A DNA stretch of 43,972 bases from Gammaproteobacteria bacterium (GTDB lineage Bacteria; Pseudomonadota; Gammaproteobacteria; Steroidobacterales; JABDKV01), in contig JAOTXU010000006.1 of the NCBI GenBank assembly GCA_029862165.1, positions 133,960 to 177,931 on the forward strand. Direction: 5' to 3'. Below are positions 28,301 to 36,126 of this stretch, piece after piece (position 1 is the first letter of the stretch; every line of letters starts with the position of its first letter). The notes under the pieces were generated by a model. It was given only the letters and a program-made list of their open reading frames with translations, was not told where the DNA came from and did no database searches. Position numbers and translations under genes: made by a program.

Positions 28301-29126
28301 TGGGAATGCCCTCGTTCATCGGACACCACTTGACGCCGCCGTTTTTTGTTTTGAACACACCGCGGCCCAGAAACCCGGCGTACATGATTTGATCGTTACC
28401 CGGATGCAGTTCCAGATCCGTGGGTCTGGCGTCGGCCGAGCCGTCTACTGTTAATTTGCTCCAGGTGTTGCCGTTGTCGTCGGACTGATAGATACCGTAG
28501 CCGCCAGCAGGAACCGCTGCCGTGATCGTGTCCTCGGATGCCGCAACGGTCACACCACTGGACAAAGTGACAAAAATCCGCGGCGGACCCGAAGGCTGAT
28601 CGACGAGCACGATGTCATTGATCGAGCCACCGGTGAAATCGAAGGGCGCACCGGTTTTTAGCTGCCAGTCGTATTCGGGTGACGTACCCGCTTTTGCAGT
28701 GCCCACCAACAAACCGGAGCCATAAAATGTGTCGCGACGGAGCGCGTTTTCGCCGGTCCCCGCATAGATCGTCGTACAACCGCGGCTGGAGCAGCCGTCA
28801 ACGGCGATGGCACCAATCGCCAGGGCCCTCTGCTTGGACGAAACAGGCTCCCAGTTGAGACCGGCATCTGCGGTATGCCAAACCCCACCGGCTGCCGTAC
28901 CCAGCCAGATTTCGTCGGCATCGAACGGGTTGGGTGCTATTGCAGTAGCACGACCGGTAACCCCGCCGGCAAAGAATCCATCAATCGGCGCCGGGCCGAT
29001 CGGCAACCAATTGTTACCCTGAATACCGCTGGCACACGAGCCAATACCCAGCAGTGATGCGATCAGCAGAAGTTTGACGTAAACGAAGTTGCAAGAGCAC
29101 CGAATCTGAATATGACGGTTTAGCAT
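25371..29126 (-). CDS. Giant secreted Asp-box beta-propeller lipoprotein
   Basis: Exported protein of 1251 residues. A hydrophobic signal ends in GIGSC (Cys31), so it is probably a lipoprotein. Residues about 40-790 contain roughly ten Asp-box/BNR-type turns (TADAGLNW, SDDNGNTW, KNGGVKW, SNNGNSW, STDGGNNW, SIDGGANF, TTGGSAW, STNGGNSW), as in sortilin/VPS10-like or sialidase-like propellers. Paired cysteines occur in several loops. Residues about 790-1130 are a mixed region rich in Gly/Asp and Cys (DCNDDADGDGDDD), and the last 100 residues resemble a PKD/Ig-like beta domain (VAQARITDEQGVVILDASAS). The start is firm: AGGAGGT precedes ATG 29126. Enzyme activity is not evident; binding of glycan or protein is more likely. 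Confidence 0.85.
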   Translation of the reverse strand: MLNRHIQIRCSCNFVYVKLLLIASLLGIGSCASGIQGNNWLPIGPAPIDGFFAGGVTGRATAIAPNPFDADEIWLGTAAGGVWHTADAGLNWEPVSSKQRALAIGAIAVDGCSSRGCTTIYAGTGENALRRDTFYGSGLLVGTAKAGTSPEYDWQLKTGAPFDFTGGSINDIVLVDQPSGPPRIFVTLSSGVTVAASEDTITAAVPAGGYGIYQSDDNGNTWSKLTVDGSADARPTDLELHPGNDQIMYAGFLGRGVFKTKNGGVKWCPMNEGIPKPAGCSNTSGLPDISLPFDFVEVDIFRDDPKVVYASFGRCADGLIQNCVPAVHKTSNNGNSWSQQSAGNPNHDSPGAFGYSRYTHALAVHPTQEDTLFLGGVQLWKSINGGQTFAASDNNLAPAPAGHIGVVHFDHREVLFHPTSSSIVYDTSDGGFAVSTDGGNNWNPRNDDLQITGFHGLGSSPLVGAVIGTSQDNGGQLWTGSRVWEWLECCGDGGFSFMDWDNPMRLYAASNYGNLKRSIDGGANFSSINNGIDANDQRLFYAPFIQDPSPPHPLYFGTTRLYKSTNDGGLWNDVSPILATGAAPEIVTAPSNAAQIAGNISVNAITAIAVAPGNPARVYVGYYGGEVFMTNGACNTAACWNNVSAGLPGGSIASIAVHPTLADTAYVTVSGFGGSSRVWRTTTGGSAWSAINTGLPSGVPANAIAIEPSTPDHMWLGLDSGPNGASMFKSTNGGNSWFEFAKGLPNAPVFQISVDETHGRLYAGTHGRGAYVLGKPFISNFEGWVDDSIWDIPVYGQNFTGDQSCTMKLLQSNGDVCAESGIDVMGGSMETDGAGVLTTSLGGMWGGKPVVWACYNGSCLDGVAIADCNDDADGDGDDDPLSTIIVECDGELASTTILGCPTLDNPPSTELALELMGLMAAAGEGGDVATPRLMHLSATVQSRKHARSLCTVAVPANAGDNEEAVLARAGDLINASQTCADNGVTAHLKVTKMGSEDEFPRPPRLRLATKGVSGNQVITALATDPGEGTGSCFAVRGLGVPILGQLQIPKIWFTTPDEGSHGGVIRITQQTSLGACEIEIETDRGMRPKELAKTIDQAVHARGIPGPHPNCPASRNSRDIVAHDDAVVTVASRDIEICTSDPGIGFRLRSEELPNLHPVAQARITDEQGVVILDASASSDPDSSPATEDDIVRYEWLDTSGKTPVELGQGRQLKLKPGYTPDRIGLTVTDRAGLTDTVMIDAIGYQNTGDR

Positions 29127-29545
29127 AGCGACCTCCTGATCTTCCGGCCCCAGTTACTTTTGGGCGCCCGGGCTAAGACGGCAAGTTGATAGCCTGAGCA
29201 ACAACGAGCACTTTTTGATGAGTATAGGTGAGCAGAAAAGCGGCGCTAGAAAACTCAAACATGCGCATATCTGCATAGATGCAAGATCTGGCTTATCAAA
29301 CTTAGACACGAGCTTGTTTTTGGCTGTCTGCGGAGATGCTGTTTAGCGCAACGCTGAGATTGGCCGGCTAATGGGTTGAAAACATAGGTTTTTTATTATC
29401 GAACGGGCATTGAAGGGTTCACGGGTGGCCAATGCAGATGCGTGTGGCGATCCGACAGATTTTGGCTGCAAGGAGCGTCTAACCCAATACCGAATACCCG
29501 AGAAAGTTTCGGCTACCACTAACCCATCAAGCGGAGAACATCCAC
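29127..29545. other. Divergent intergenic region
   Basis: Separates the propeller gene (minus) from the acidic secreted protein gene (plus). It is AT-richer than its flanks and contains an A/T tract around 29380-29400 (GGTTTTTTATTATC). No RNA gene or coding frame is convincing. Promoters for both genes should be here; no consensus pair stood out. Confidence 0.5.
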
Positions 29546-30409
29546 ATGAAAAGATACATACATCAATTGCCTGCCCTGTCGGCGGCCGCGGCCGCCATCG
29601 CCCTGGGCACGGTCACCAGTGTGGCAACGGCAACCGAGCCGTGCGGCGACTTTGGCGAATGCAAGGTACTTGTCGAAATCAATTCCTCGGATGGGGATAT
29701 AGGATTTCATTTCCTGGTGGATGGCGACGATCTGAGTTCGACCAGGCTGCGCGACCCAAGTGGCACCAAAGTCTTCGAGGATATGGCCAAAGGTCCGTTA
29801 CAGAAACAAAAGCTTACTGAGACCTTTGCCGAGAGCGCTGAGCCGCTGTGTTGGGCTGATCCGGAAGCTGATCCTGACGATCTGGAGGACATTGTCACGC
29901 TGGAGGAATTCCTGGAGACGTGGGAGGCTGGACCCTACTTCTTTTCGGGCACCTCAGATGGAGGAGAGCGGTTGGCGGGCGAAACGGAACTCACACTCGA
30001 GCTTCCCGCAGCGCCGCAAGACTTGATGTTTTCCGGCGGCATAATTTCATGGACGGCTGGTACACATGTAGATGAAGACGCCGATTTAGGGAATTGTGCG
30101 TCACACGCGGAATTACACGCTCTCGTCACGGCTGATGTTCTTCCGATACACCCGGAAGACGTGGCAGTCGATGCCTGGGAAGTTGTTTTCGAACCGGATG
30201 TAGACGATTTGGGACAACTGAAGTTCACCATCCGATTGCCGGTAGGCCAGACTAGCGTAACGGTCCCCGTGGATTATCTCACCGCACTACCGCCCAACAC
30301 GCCGGCAAAGGTCGAAGTCGGTGCGATCGGGGCGGAAGATAACGCAACCTTCACAGAAATATCTGACGTCTGCGCCAATGAAACGGGAGGCGGTTGCGAC
30401 TTCGACTAG
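29546..30409 (+). CDS. Acidic secreted protein of unknown family
   Basis: Exported protein of 287 residues. MKRYIHQLPALSAAAAAIA and the following Ala/Thr region to about residue 29 (VATATE) form a signal peptide. The mature part is very acidic (for example DPEADPDDLEDIV and HVDEDADLG) and contains six or so cysteines in pairs (CGDFGEC near the start; CANETGGGCDFD at the end), suggesting disulfides outside the cytoplasm. Predicted strands resemble beta-sandwich modules, but no family is recognised. GGAGA lies nine bases before ATG 29546. Divergent from the propeller gene, whose product is also acidic, Cys-rich and exported; a joint role is possible but unproven. Confidence 0.75.
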   Translation: MKRYIHQLPALSAAAAAIALGTVTSVATATEPCGDFGECKVLVEINSSDGDIGFHFLVDGDDLSSTRLRDPSGTKVFEDMAKGPLQKQKLTETFAESAEPLCWADPEADPDDLEDIVTLEEFLETWEAGPYFFSGTSDGGERLAGETELTLELPAAPQDLMFSGGIISWTAGTHVDEDADLGNCASHAELHALVTADVLPIHPEDVAVDAWEVVFEPDVDDLGQLKFTIRLPVGQTSVTVPVDYLTALPPNTPAKVEVGAIGAEDNATFTEISDVCANETGGGCDFD

Positions 30410-30424
30410 TCAATGATCCGACAA

Positions 30425-30467
30425 CGCGGCCTCGTCGGTCTTCTAGCGAATGCCGACGCTGGCCGCG
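30425..30467. terminator. Long interrupted hairpin between convergent genes
   Basis: CGCGGCC plus CGTCGG pair with CCGACG plus GGCCGCG, with a one-base bulge on one side, two on the other and a 14-base loop. It lies between the stops of the secreted protein and the CHAT gene. No T tract on either side, so it may act as a Rho-assisted end or RNA-stability hairpin for both transcripts. Confidence 0.45.
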
Positions 30468-30514
30468 AAAGTCGTCGGGTACTCTGGTGGCAACAGCGCG
30501 CGGAGTTGCTGTTA

Positions 30515-32746
30515 TCAGTGAATCTCGATTTCCTGCGACTTGAGCAGATCACCATCGTCATTGAACAGACGGACCTCGTAGCTGCCGCGTTTTGACAACG
30601 CCGATCCGCCAATGCTGGTTGTATTGCCCGCGAGTTTGAAGCGGGACAGTTTGATCAGCTCCAAATCCGGCTTCAATAGATACCTTACGAAAACCCCCTG
30701 AGTTTTGACGTCAGGTGTGTGGGATATGACTTCAAATACTGTCGTGCCTGCACGAAATCGGACGCCCGCGCTGCAGGGAGGCCGGCTGGCGCAGAGCGTG
30801 AAGTCCGTTACGGTAATCGCATTACGCACATCATCATATTCTTCGATGACTTCTGGATAATCAGTTGCCGTTGGCTCGAAGCCACGCACCGATTTTAGAC
30901 CCTCGAACCAATCGTCGTATGCTCCAATCTTTTCAGTCAACATTATCGTCGCGCTATCAAAGGTCCCTCGAGCAAGGCTCTTTGCCTGCACAACTCCATC
31001 GAGCTGCTCTTTTGTCGAAACAAGTGTCTCACGCATCTCGTCGCTGAGCCCCAGCGCTTCAAGGCGTGTCAGTTCCGCGACGATTGATTCCGTATCGTTG
31101 CCTGGCTCCTTTATACTGGCGATCGCGGAATCGTAATCAGTTTGCACGGCGGGTTCGATGGTTACGCCCATTGTTACCGATTTCTTGAGTGGGTCCGCGT
31201 TGGGCTTATTCTTATCCGAAATCGTAGCCAGAATTTCGAATTCGCCTTCGTTACCGGCGGTAAGGTCCGCCTGCCATACATCGTTGATGATCGAGGTTTC
31301 GCCAACAGTGACGCCGGTAACACCTGCGGGCGCGGCAATGTCGACCGTGTATCTCGCGAGATGCTGACTGCCTCCATCGCCCTCTTTTGGTCCGACTATG
31401 AGTCTTTTCGGCACGTCGATGTATGCCGTCAGCGCATCCGACGCCGTGACATCGAAATCCAGCGTCACCGACCGCCCACTGGTCCAAAAGAAAATGCCTG
31501 CAACAACTGCGAGTACGGCAGCAGCTATACCGGCCACCGTACCGATAGCCTTTTTTGTCACCGCCACCGTGCCGTCTGCGACGGGTACTGGCACCGGCTG
31601 CTTCGGTGCGCTTAGCTCCGCGCGAGCTTTTCGGGGTTTTTCGAATAGCCGGCCGTCCGGTGTCCGCATGTAAAGCACCGGTGTGCCCCATTCCATCGAA
31701 CCGGGCTTGTCCGCGAGGATCGCGTTACGGCCATGCGCCACGGCTTCGTCAACCGCGTGGCCACTTTCCAAGCGTGCGTAGAAGGAGCGAGCGAAGGCGA
31801 TTGCGGCATCGTCGGAAATCGGAAACTGCATCGCGACAACCGCCGGCATCCCGGCCATTACCAGACGATTGGCGACACCGGAGAACGGCGAGTCCTCGTC
31901 GGTTTTGGCCAGGTCACAGGCGTTCAAAAATGCCAGCCGCACTGTCGGCGCATTGCGCAGAAAAGTCCCGAGTGTTTCCGCGTCAAGCAGTACCGCATTG
32001 TTGTCTTCGTCTTCGAGCACGAGCGCTCCCACGCCGGTCTTATCGTCATGGGTGCCGTGACCCATGTAGTGCAACACGTGATACTCATCTTGCGTGAGCC
32101 ACAGACGCAGCTTGTTTGGCGTCGGATGCTCCTTAATCGTCAGCTCGATTTCCTTGTCACGGGCCATGATGGTTTCGATCAGCTTGCGTTCCTTGTCCAG
32201 ATCCAATTCGTGCATGCCCTTCGGGCTTGACATCACGGCGAGCACTTTCAGTTTTCCGGCGCTCAGCGGTTGGAGTGTATTCGGGCGTTGTACATCGAGA
32301 TAACGAATGATGGGTGTCTGTTTGCTGAGATTGAGGTAATCCATTGTGTCGGCGTCGTAGACAAATTCCCATGGCACACCAGCCAGTGCACTCACGCTGG
32401 GATCGTTCAGATTCAGATGCAGATTGATGCGCAGGCCGACATTGGGGTCCTGCAAATCACGGGACATCGCGTTGTATAATTTGCCGACCCGCCCGGTGAA
32501 CAATGCTCTGAAAAGCTGATTGCCGAATTCCGAGGGTTTGACCGGGGCCGGTCCTTCCATGACCACTTTCCGGTCACTCGCTCCCCGGACCGCGCGCCCC
32601 ATGTCGTGGAACTGCTGCATCGCCTCGTCAATGTCGAAGGGCAAGACGATATGCTCGTTGGCACTGCCGGCAGGCGAATTGACACTGACGTCATAGCCGT
32701 TGCCCCGCTTTGCCTCGATACGTATTCTAAAATCGTGGTATTTCAT
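30515..32746 (-). CDS. Membrane-anchored CHAT-domain cysteine protease
   Basis: Protein of 743 residues. The first 370 form a CHAT domain of the caspase-like protease clan: AGVPWEFVYD, IRYLDVQRP, then the catalytic His230 in HYMGHG and catalytic Cys277 in LNACDLAK, and a closing EWGTPVLYMRTPDG segment. A Pro/Val-rich linker leads to one transmembrane helix (about 401-422). The remaining 320 residues are extracytoplasmic or cytoplasmic Ig-like strands (VTLDFDVTASDALTAYIDVPK) plus a helical part. If the protease head is cytoplasmic, the tail projects into the periplasm. The gene starts 9 bases after the caspase gene, so the two proteases are co-expressed. CHAT proteases are known as effectors in TPR-CHAT/Craspase and other defence or death pathways; the substrate here is unknown. 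Confidence 0.93.
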   Translation of the reverse strand: MKYHDFRIRIEAKRGNGYDVSVNSPAGSANEHIVLPFDIDEAMQQFHDMGRAVRGASDRKVVMEGPAPVKPSEFGNQLFRALFTGRVGKLYNAMSRDLQDPNVGLRINLHLNLNDPSVSALAGVPWEFVYDADTMDYLNLSKQTPIIRYLDVQRPNTLQPLSAGKLKVLAVMSSPKGMHELDLDKERKLIETIMARDKEIELTIKEHPTPNKLRLWLTQDEYHVLHYMGHGTHDDKTGVGALVLEDEDNNAVLLDAETLGTFLRNAPTVRLAFLNACDLAKTDEDSPFSGVANRLVMAGMPAVVAMQFPISDDAAIAFARSFYARLESGHAVDEAVAHGRNAILADKPGSMEWGTPVLYMRTPDGRLFEKPRKARAELSAPKQPVPVPVADGTVAVTKKAIGTVAGIAAAVLAVVAGIFFWTSGRSVTLDFDVTASDALTAYIDVPKRLIVGPKEGDGGSQHLARYTVDIAAPAGVTGVTVGETSIINDVWQADLTAGNEGEFEILATISDKNKPNADPLKKSVTMGVTIEPAVQTDYDSAIASIKEPGNDTESIVAELTRLEALGLSDEMRETLVSTKEQLDGVVQAKSLARGTFDSATIMLTEKIGAYDDWFEGLKSVRGFEPTATDYPEVIEEYDDVRNAITVTDFTLCASRPPCSAGVRFRAGTTVFEVISHTPDVKTQGVFVRYLLKPDLELIKLSRFKLAGNTTSIGGSALSKRGSYEVRLFNDDGDLLKSQEIEIH

Positions 32747-32755
32747 GAATGGCTC

Positions 32756-34723
32756 TCAGACCAAGCGCCGTTGTAAATGAAAAAATCGGTTGATCGACTT
32801 CCAGTCGTCTGATTCCTCTTCTTCCTCCATCTCGAATACGACTGCCCGGGTGGAGGGGCCGTTATACGCCGCTTCGAACTGCTTTCTCAACTGCGATCGG
32901 CCCATCGAACGCGTGGCGCCTTGTTCCAGCCACCTGAAATCGGTTTCATTACTGGTAATAAAAGCCTTGAGGGTCTCCAGGCCCGTGTCCTCTGCAACTG
33001 CATCATCGAGCCTTAACCGCAAGACCTGGTTGCCACGACCTACACGCTGCGTCCTGCCAGCCTCGATCATCTCGCTGGAACCGCGTGGCGGATAAAAGTG
33101 TGAGATAGCGCCGGTTGGCTCGAAATCCAGCAAGTTGACATAGACTGCTTCTTTTTCCCTGTTGATGATCTCAAAAGAGAGCCGGTCGCCGTCCTGGAAA
33201 ACACAATCGCCGCCATTAGCCAACTCCCATTTGTCCTTTCCTACCTGCTTGTAGATGTTGAATTCCACATCCAGCGTACTGTCCGGATTGTCCAGATTGA
33301 GTGCGTTTTTAAACCGCGCCCGTGTCTCGAGGTTTTTGATCAGTAACTCGACGACGTTTTCTTCATTCGTTGCATGCAGCGGCATTGCCAACACGCCTGC
33401 AGCATCCACCACGGCCCAGGATGATGTTTGCACCAGCTGGACCTGGGGTACGGGATCACCGGATGTCGCCGCTTCTCGTGGCCGCAACACGTATACACCC
33501 ATATCGGCAGTACCAGCACTCTTGCTCAGCGCTAGCAGTGGTGATGCCTCGATTCCTGGTTTGATTGCGGTGCGCTGTTCATCGGGCAGTGCGCTCAGAT
33601 CGACTTTGAGCTGAAACTGGGTTTGTGATGGCACTTTCTCGACGCAACGCGCTCCAGCAGTGATTTCGCCATGCGTTTCCCGAATCACTGCCTTAGTTGT
33701 GAGCGCGTCAACCTCGGTAATTTCGATTAGGCCGAGACTGGTTGCACCATCGATCGTCTTTGTGCCCGCCGGATAGACACTCCAGAGAGACTGTGTGTGC
33801 AAGCCATGTGCCGCGCCGCCCGCAAGTGTCACGTAATCGCCGTCAACTGACTCTACCGCAATAAAACGTATGGCTTCGATATCGCGAACACCGAAAATTT
33901 CACGATCCTGGCGTCCCTCAATCTGTGGATTCTGGTCGCCCTTGTAACGCTCTATCACATTGAGTCGTGCCGGTTCGAAAACGTCGCGATACGTCGTGCC
34001 GGGTTTTGCCTGCAGCAGTTCCCGGGTAAGAAAGTAGGTCAGCGCACCATTTCGAAACTCCGGGCCCTTGTCTTCCTGTGAAAATTCACGTGAGAGCTGG
34101 TCATCGCGACAACCCGACATTACGACAAAGGATTCGCTATTCATCAGAAAGCCGCTTGCCCCCAACTTGGATCGATCCAACGAACCGGTTGCTTGTGTCG
34201 ACAGCCCCATCTCATCCATCGCACGATTGTCGTCCACGACCACTCGAGCAGTATCGCCAAAAGCATCGCGTGTCATCGTGCCGGAATGGCAGCAATCGAA
34301 AGTCAACGTGATGTACCGGGTCTTTTTTGACAGGCGCCCGAGCCATTCATTAATTTCGAAATCAGAGATGTCGCGATTCGGTTTGGGATCACGACCGCTG
34401 TCCGACGGCATGATGGTGCTGTCTTTGGCGGCATCCTCGTCGGCTGCACGGCGCCGCGAGCCGTGGCCGCTGAAATGGAATACGACAATATCATCTTTGT
34501 CGATCTCATCGACGAGGCGGTTCATCTGGCCGACGATGGCGTCCCTATTGGCCTGTTCGTTGTGAAGTTCGACGATGTGCGAGTCGGCAAAATTGAACTT
34601 GTCGATCAACACACTTTTCATTAGCTTCGCGTCGTTGACACACCCGTGCAGATCATAGTTACCGACATGGGCAAGATTCGGATACTTGTTTATCCCGATG
34701 ATGACGGCGTGTCGTTGAGCCAT
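32756..34723 (-). CDS. Caspase-family (C14) protease with DUF4384-like C-terminus
   Basis: Protein of 655 residues. The N-terminal 260 residues are a metacaspase-like p20 domain: MAQRHAVIIGINKYPNL, LHGCVNDAKLM, catalytic His87 in VFHFSGHGS and catalytic Cys145 in FDCCHSGTM. A FRNGALTYFLTRELL segment follows, as in active caspase-family enzymes. The middle carries two beta-rich regions (GDYVTLAGGAAHGLHTQSLWSVYPAG). The C-terminal part (about 505-620; LSFEIINREKEAVYVNLLDFEPTGAISHFYPP, in outline) resembles DUF4384, often found with caspases and CsgG/FlgO-type proteins. No signal or membrane helix. ATG 34723 has GGAGAG 8 bases upstream; the frame's earlier TTG at 34753 is less likely. First protease of a two-protease operon, preceded by the PGPPDTR microprotein. 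Confidence 0.94.
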   Translation of the reverse strand: MAQRHAVIIGINKYPNLAHVGNYDLHGCVNDAKLMKSVLIDKFNFADSHIVELHNEQANRDAIVGQMNRLVDEIDKDDIVVFHFSGHGSRRRAADEDAAKDSTIMPSDSGRDPKPNRDISDFEINEWLGRLSKKTRYITLTFDCCHSGTMTRDAFGDTARVVVDDNRAMDEMGLSTQATGSLDRSKLGASGFLMNSESFVVMSGCRDDQLSREFSQEDKGPEFRNGALTYFLTRELLQAKPGTTYRDVFEPARLNVIERYKGDQNPQIEGRQDREIFGVRDIEAIRFIAVESVDGDYVTLAGGAAHGLHTQSLWSVYPAGTKTIDGATSLGLIEITEVDALTTKAVIRETHGEITAGARCVEKVPSQTQFQLKVDLSALPDEQRTAIKPGIEASPLLALSKSAGTADMGVYVLRPREAATSGDPVPQVQLVQTSSWAVVDAAGVLAMPLHATNEENVVELLIKNLETRARFKNALNLDNPDSTLDVEFNIYKQVGKDKWELANGGDCVFQDGDRLSFEIINREKEAVYVNLLDFEPTGAISHFYPPRGSSEMIEAGRTQRVGRGNQVLRLRLDDAVAEDTGLETLKAFITSNETDFRWLEQGATRSMGRSQLRKQFEAAYNGPSTRAVVFEMEEEEESDDWKSINRFFHLQRRLV

Positions 34724-34806
34724 AGCCAAACTCTCCAATTCGGGTAATACCAAAACGCCCTCGTCAGGTCGTCCCTGACAAAGTTGCGAACAAACTCGAA
34801 GAAGTG

Positions 34807-34825
34807 GTCGGGCGCGAGGCCCGAC
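34807..34825 (-). other. 7-bp hairpin between the microprotein and caspase genes
   Basis: GTCGGGC and GCCCGAC around a five-base loop, inside the 115-base gap between the two genes. No T run follows on the minus strand. It could attenuate or process the transcript, so that microprotein and protease are made in unequal amounts. Confidence 0.45.
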
Positions 34826-34838
34826 TCAGGCTTCGTAT

Positions 34839-35021
34839 CTAATTAGTATCGGGCGGTCCCGGTCGTGTGTCCGGTGGACCCGGACGTGTATCCGGCGGTC
34901 CCGGGCGTGTGTCCGGTGGTCCGGGCCTGGTATCAGGTGGCCCTGGTCGAGTGTCGGGAGGACCCGGTCGCGTATCAGGTGGTCCTGGCCGTGTGTCCGG
35001 TGGTCCCGGTGGAAGCATCAT
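34839..35021 (-). CDS. Microprotein of tandem PGPPDTR heptads
   Basis: About 60 residues: MMLPP followed by seven GPPDTRP units and a final GPPDTN, equivalent to eight consecutive PGPPDTR heptads. No signal peptide or membrane segment; the chain should be an extended, polyproline-like, basic/acidic alternating peptide. ATG 35021 is chosen because GGGGG lies eight bases before it; GTG 35027 and ATG 35018 are in frame. Coding is supported by codon-level evolution: the DNA units differ at many positions, but almost every change is synonymous in this frame (for example Arg as CGG, CGA, AGG, CGC and CGT), whereas the opposite frame changes residues. It is on the same strand as, and 115 bases ahead of, the caspase gene. 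Each complete unit ends in Arg. No family recognised. Confidence 0.75.
   Translation of the reverse strand: MMLPPGPPDTRPGPPDTRPGPPDTRPGPPDTRPGPPDTRPGPPDTRPGPPDTRPGPPDTN
34842..35010. repeat. Tandem array of about eight 21-base units
   Basis: Degenerate 21-base units (plus-strand type GGTCCCGGTCGTGTGTCCGG with one base more) encode the heptads of the microprotein. There are no spacers, so it is not a CRISPR array. The units have diverged at wobble positions, showing that the array is old rather than a fresh expansion. Confidence 0.92.
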
Positions 35022-35059
35022 GATCACATCCCCCTTTGGTGTGTTTTATGAGCATAGTT

Positions 35060-35086
35060 CGGTCTCAGTCTAAATGCGAGAGACCG
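35060..35086. promoter_or_regulatory. Inverted repeat upstream of the protease operon
   Basis: CGGTCTC and GAGACCG separated by 13 bases lie 39 bases before the microprotein start, just downstream of an AT-rich stretch (35090-35145) that is a plausible promoter. Spacing suits either a dimeric regulator or a leader hairpin. The rest of 35087-35250 holds no gene. Confidence 0.5.
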
Positions 35087-35250
35087 GGAACATTAGGATA
35101 TGTATATGTTATTTAAATAATTGAAAAATAATAGTTTTCTTGATGGCGACGTATCATGGGCTTTGCCTAATGCCCGTTTCACTTGGAACGGTTTAACAAT
35201 CCGGCTGCGATAAGCCGAGGGTGATCTCAGAAGTGCTTGATCGGCAGGCT

Positions 35251-36126
35251 TTAGTGAGGCAACTCCCGTGCATCGAGAAATTTTTCGTAATTCGTATCAA
35301 CAAGTGCATTACAAACTTCATCCCAGTTTTCAATATCATCAGAAAGATCATTAGACCCAATTTTCTTCATCTCAGGAAATGGCATTTCTTGATTACCAAG
35401 CTCTAGAAAATCCAGAATATTATCTTTTGCCGCACCCGTATCAGCAAAGAATTCTTCATAGGAGAGTTCCAGATAAGGTGATACTTGTAACAACCTGTCA
35501 CGATACATCGCAACGGTCGCCGTGTGAGAATCTGCAAATTCAATAAAGTTTTTGACGTCAATATTTACCTTTTTCTTCATTGACGACTCAGCCTTAATAT
35601 GGGCAACTCGTGTAATGTTCAGTCTTACCATAGATACGTATTTACGTAAGAGATTTTCACGGGTCAGGTGAATGACATTGGGGTTCTGCTCAAATATCCA
35701 TTTTTCAAGCGCTGGATACTGTCTGATAGTGTTGTACATCAGCTTTAAGCCAATCACAGACTTTTTTTTCCTTGCTTGAGTATCATTAACCTTGTTACCA
35801 ACATCCGTCCAGGGCGCCGGGTAGTTTTCTCCATACAATAATTCATTCAGATATGCTCCGACCAGGGATTTTGGGAATATACCTAACCTCAAGCCCCTAA
35901 CCAGTCGGGAATGCCCAATCCTGAATAACCACCGTGAGGCGAAGTCGCGAGCACAATATGCTTTAAAGCCATCGGCTGATTCATAATGTCTTAGAAATAC
36001 TTCGCCATAACTATGGATCTCGGAATGATGATTCAACCATATACGAACAAAGGTTGAGCCACTACGCTGACTTGAAAGAATAACAAAAGGCTTAACTGCG
36101 TTTTTGTGATAAGCAGAGTCGGTCAT
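35251..36126 (-). CDS. Sulfotransferase family protein
   Basis: PAPS-dependent sulfotransferase fold, 291 residues. The 5'-phosphosulfate loop is SSQRSGSTFVRIWL (residues 18-31), and the 3'-phosphate region is VIHLTRENLLRKYVSMVR. His-Ser-Tyr-Gly-Glu (HSYGEVF) follows the first helix, as in Stf0-like or bacterial glycan sulfotransferases. Likely modifies a polysaccharide or lipid. The gene is clearly richer in A and T than its neighbours and uses AT-ending codons (many AAA, AAT, TTT), suggesting recent horizontal transfer. No Shine-Dalgarno is obvious before ATG 36126. It is upstream of, and on the same strand as, the microprotein-caspase-CHAT operon but separated by 223 bases. Confidence 0.85.
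   Translation of the reverse strand: MTDSAYHKNAVKPFVILSSQRSGSTFVRIWLNHHSEIHSYGEVFLRHYESADGFKAYCARDFASRWLFRIGHSRLVRGLRLGIFPKSLVGAYLNELLYGENYPAPWTDVGNKVNDTQARKKKSVIGLKLMYNTIRQYPALEKWIFEQNPNVIHLTRENLLRKYVSMVRLNITRVAHIKAESSMKKKVNIDVKNFIEFADSHTATVAMYRDRLLQVSPYLELSYEEFFADTGAAKDNILDFLELGNQEMPFPEMKKIGSNDLSDDIENWDEVCNALVDTNYEKFLDARELPH

Noticed and set aside
34842..35010. Possible CRISPR-like array
   Set aside because: Units are 21 bases and directly adjacent with no spacers, and they keep a reading frame; it is a coding tandem repeat.
30515..36126. Gasdermin or other pore-forming partner for the proteases
   Set aside because: No product in the neighbourhood resembles gasdermin; the sulfotransferase and the acidic secreted protein have other, clear features.
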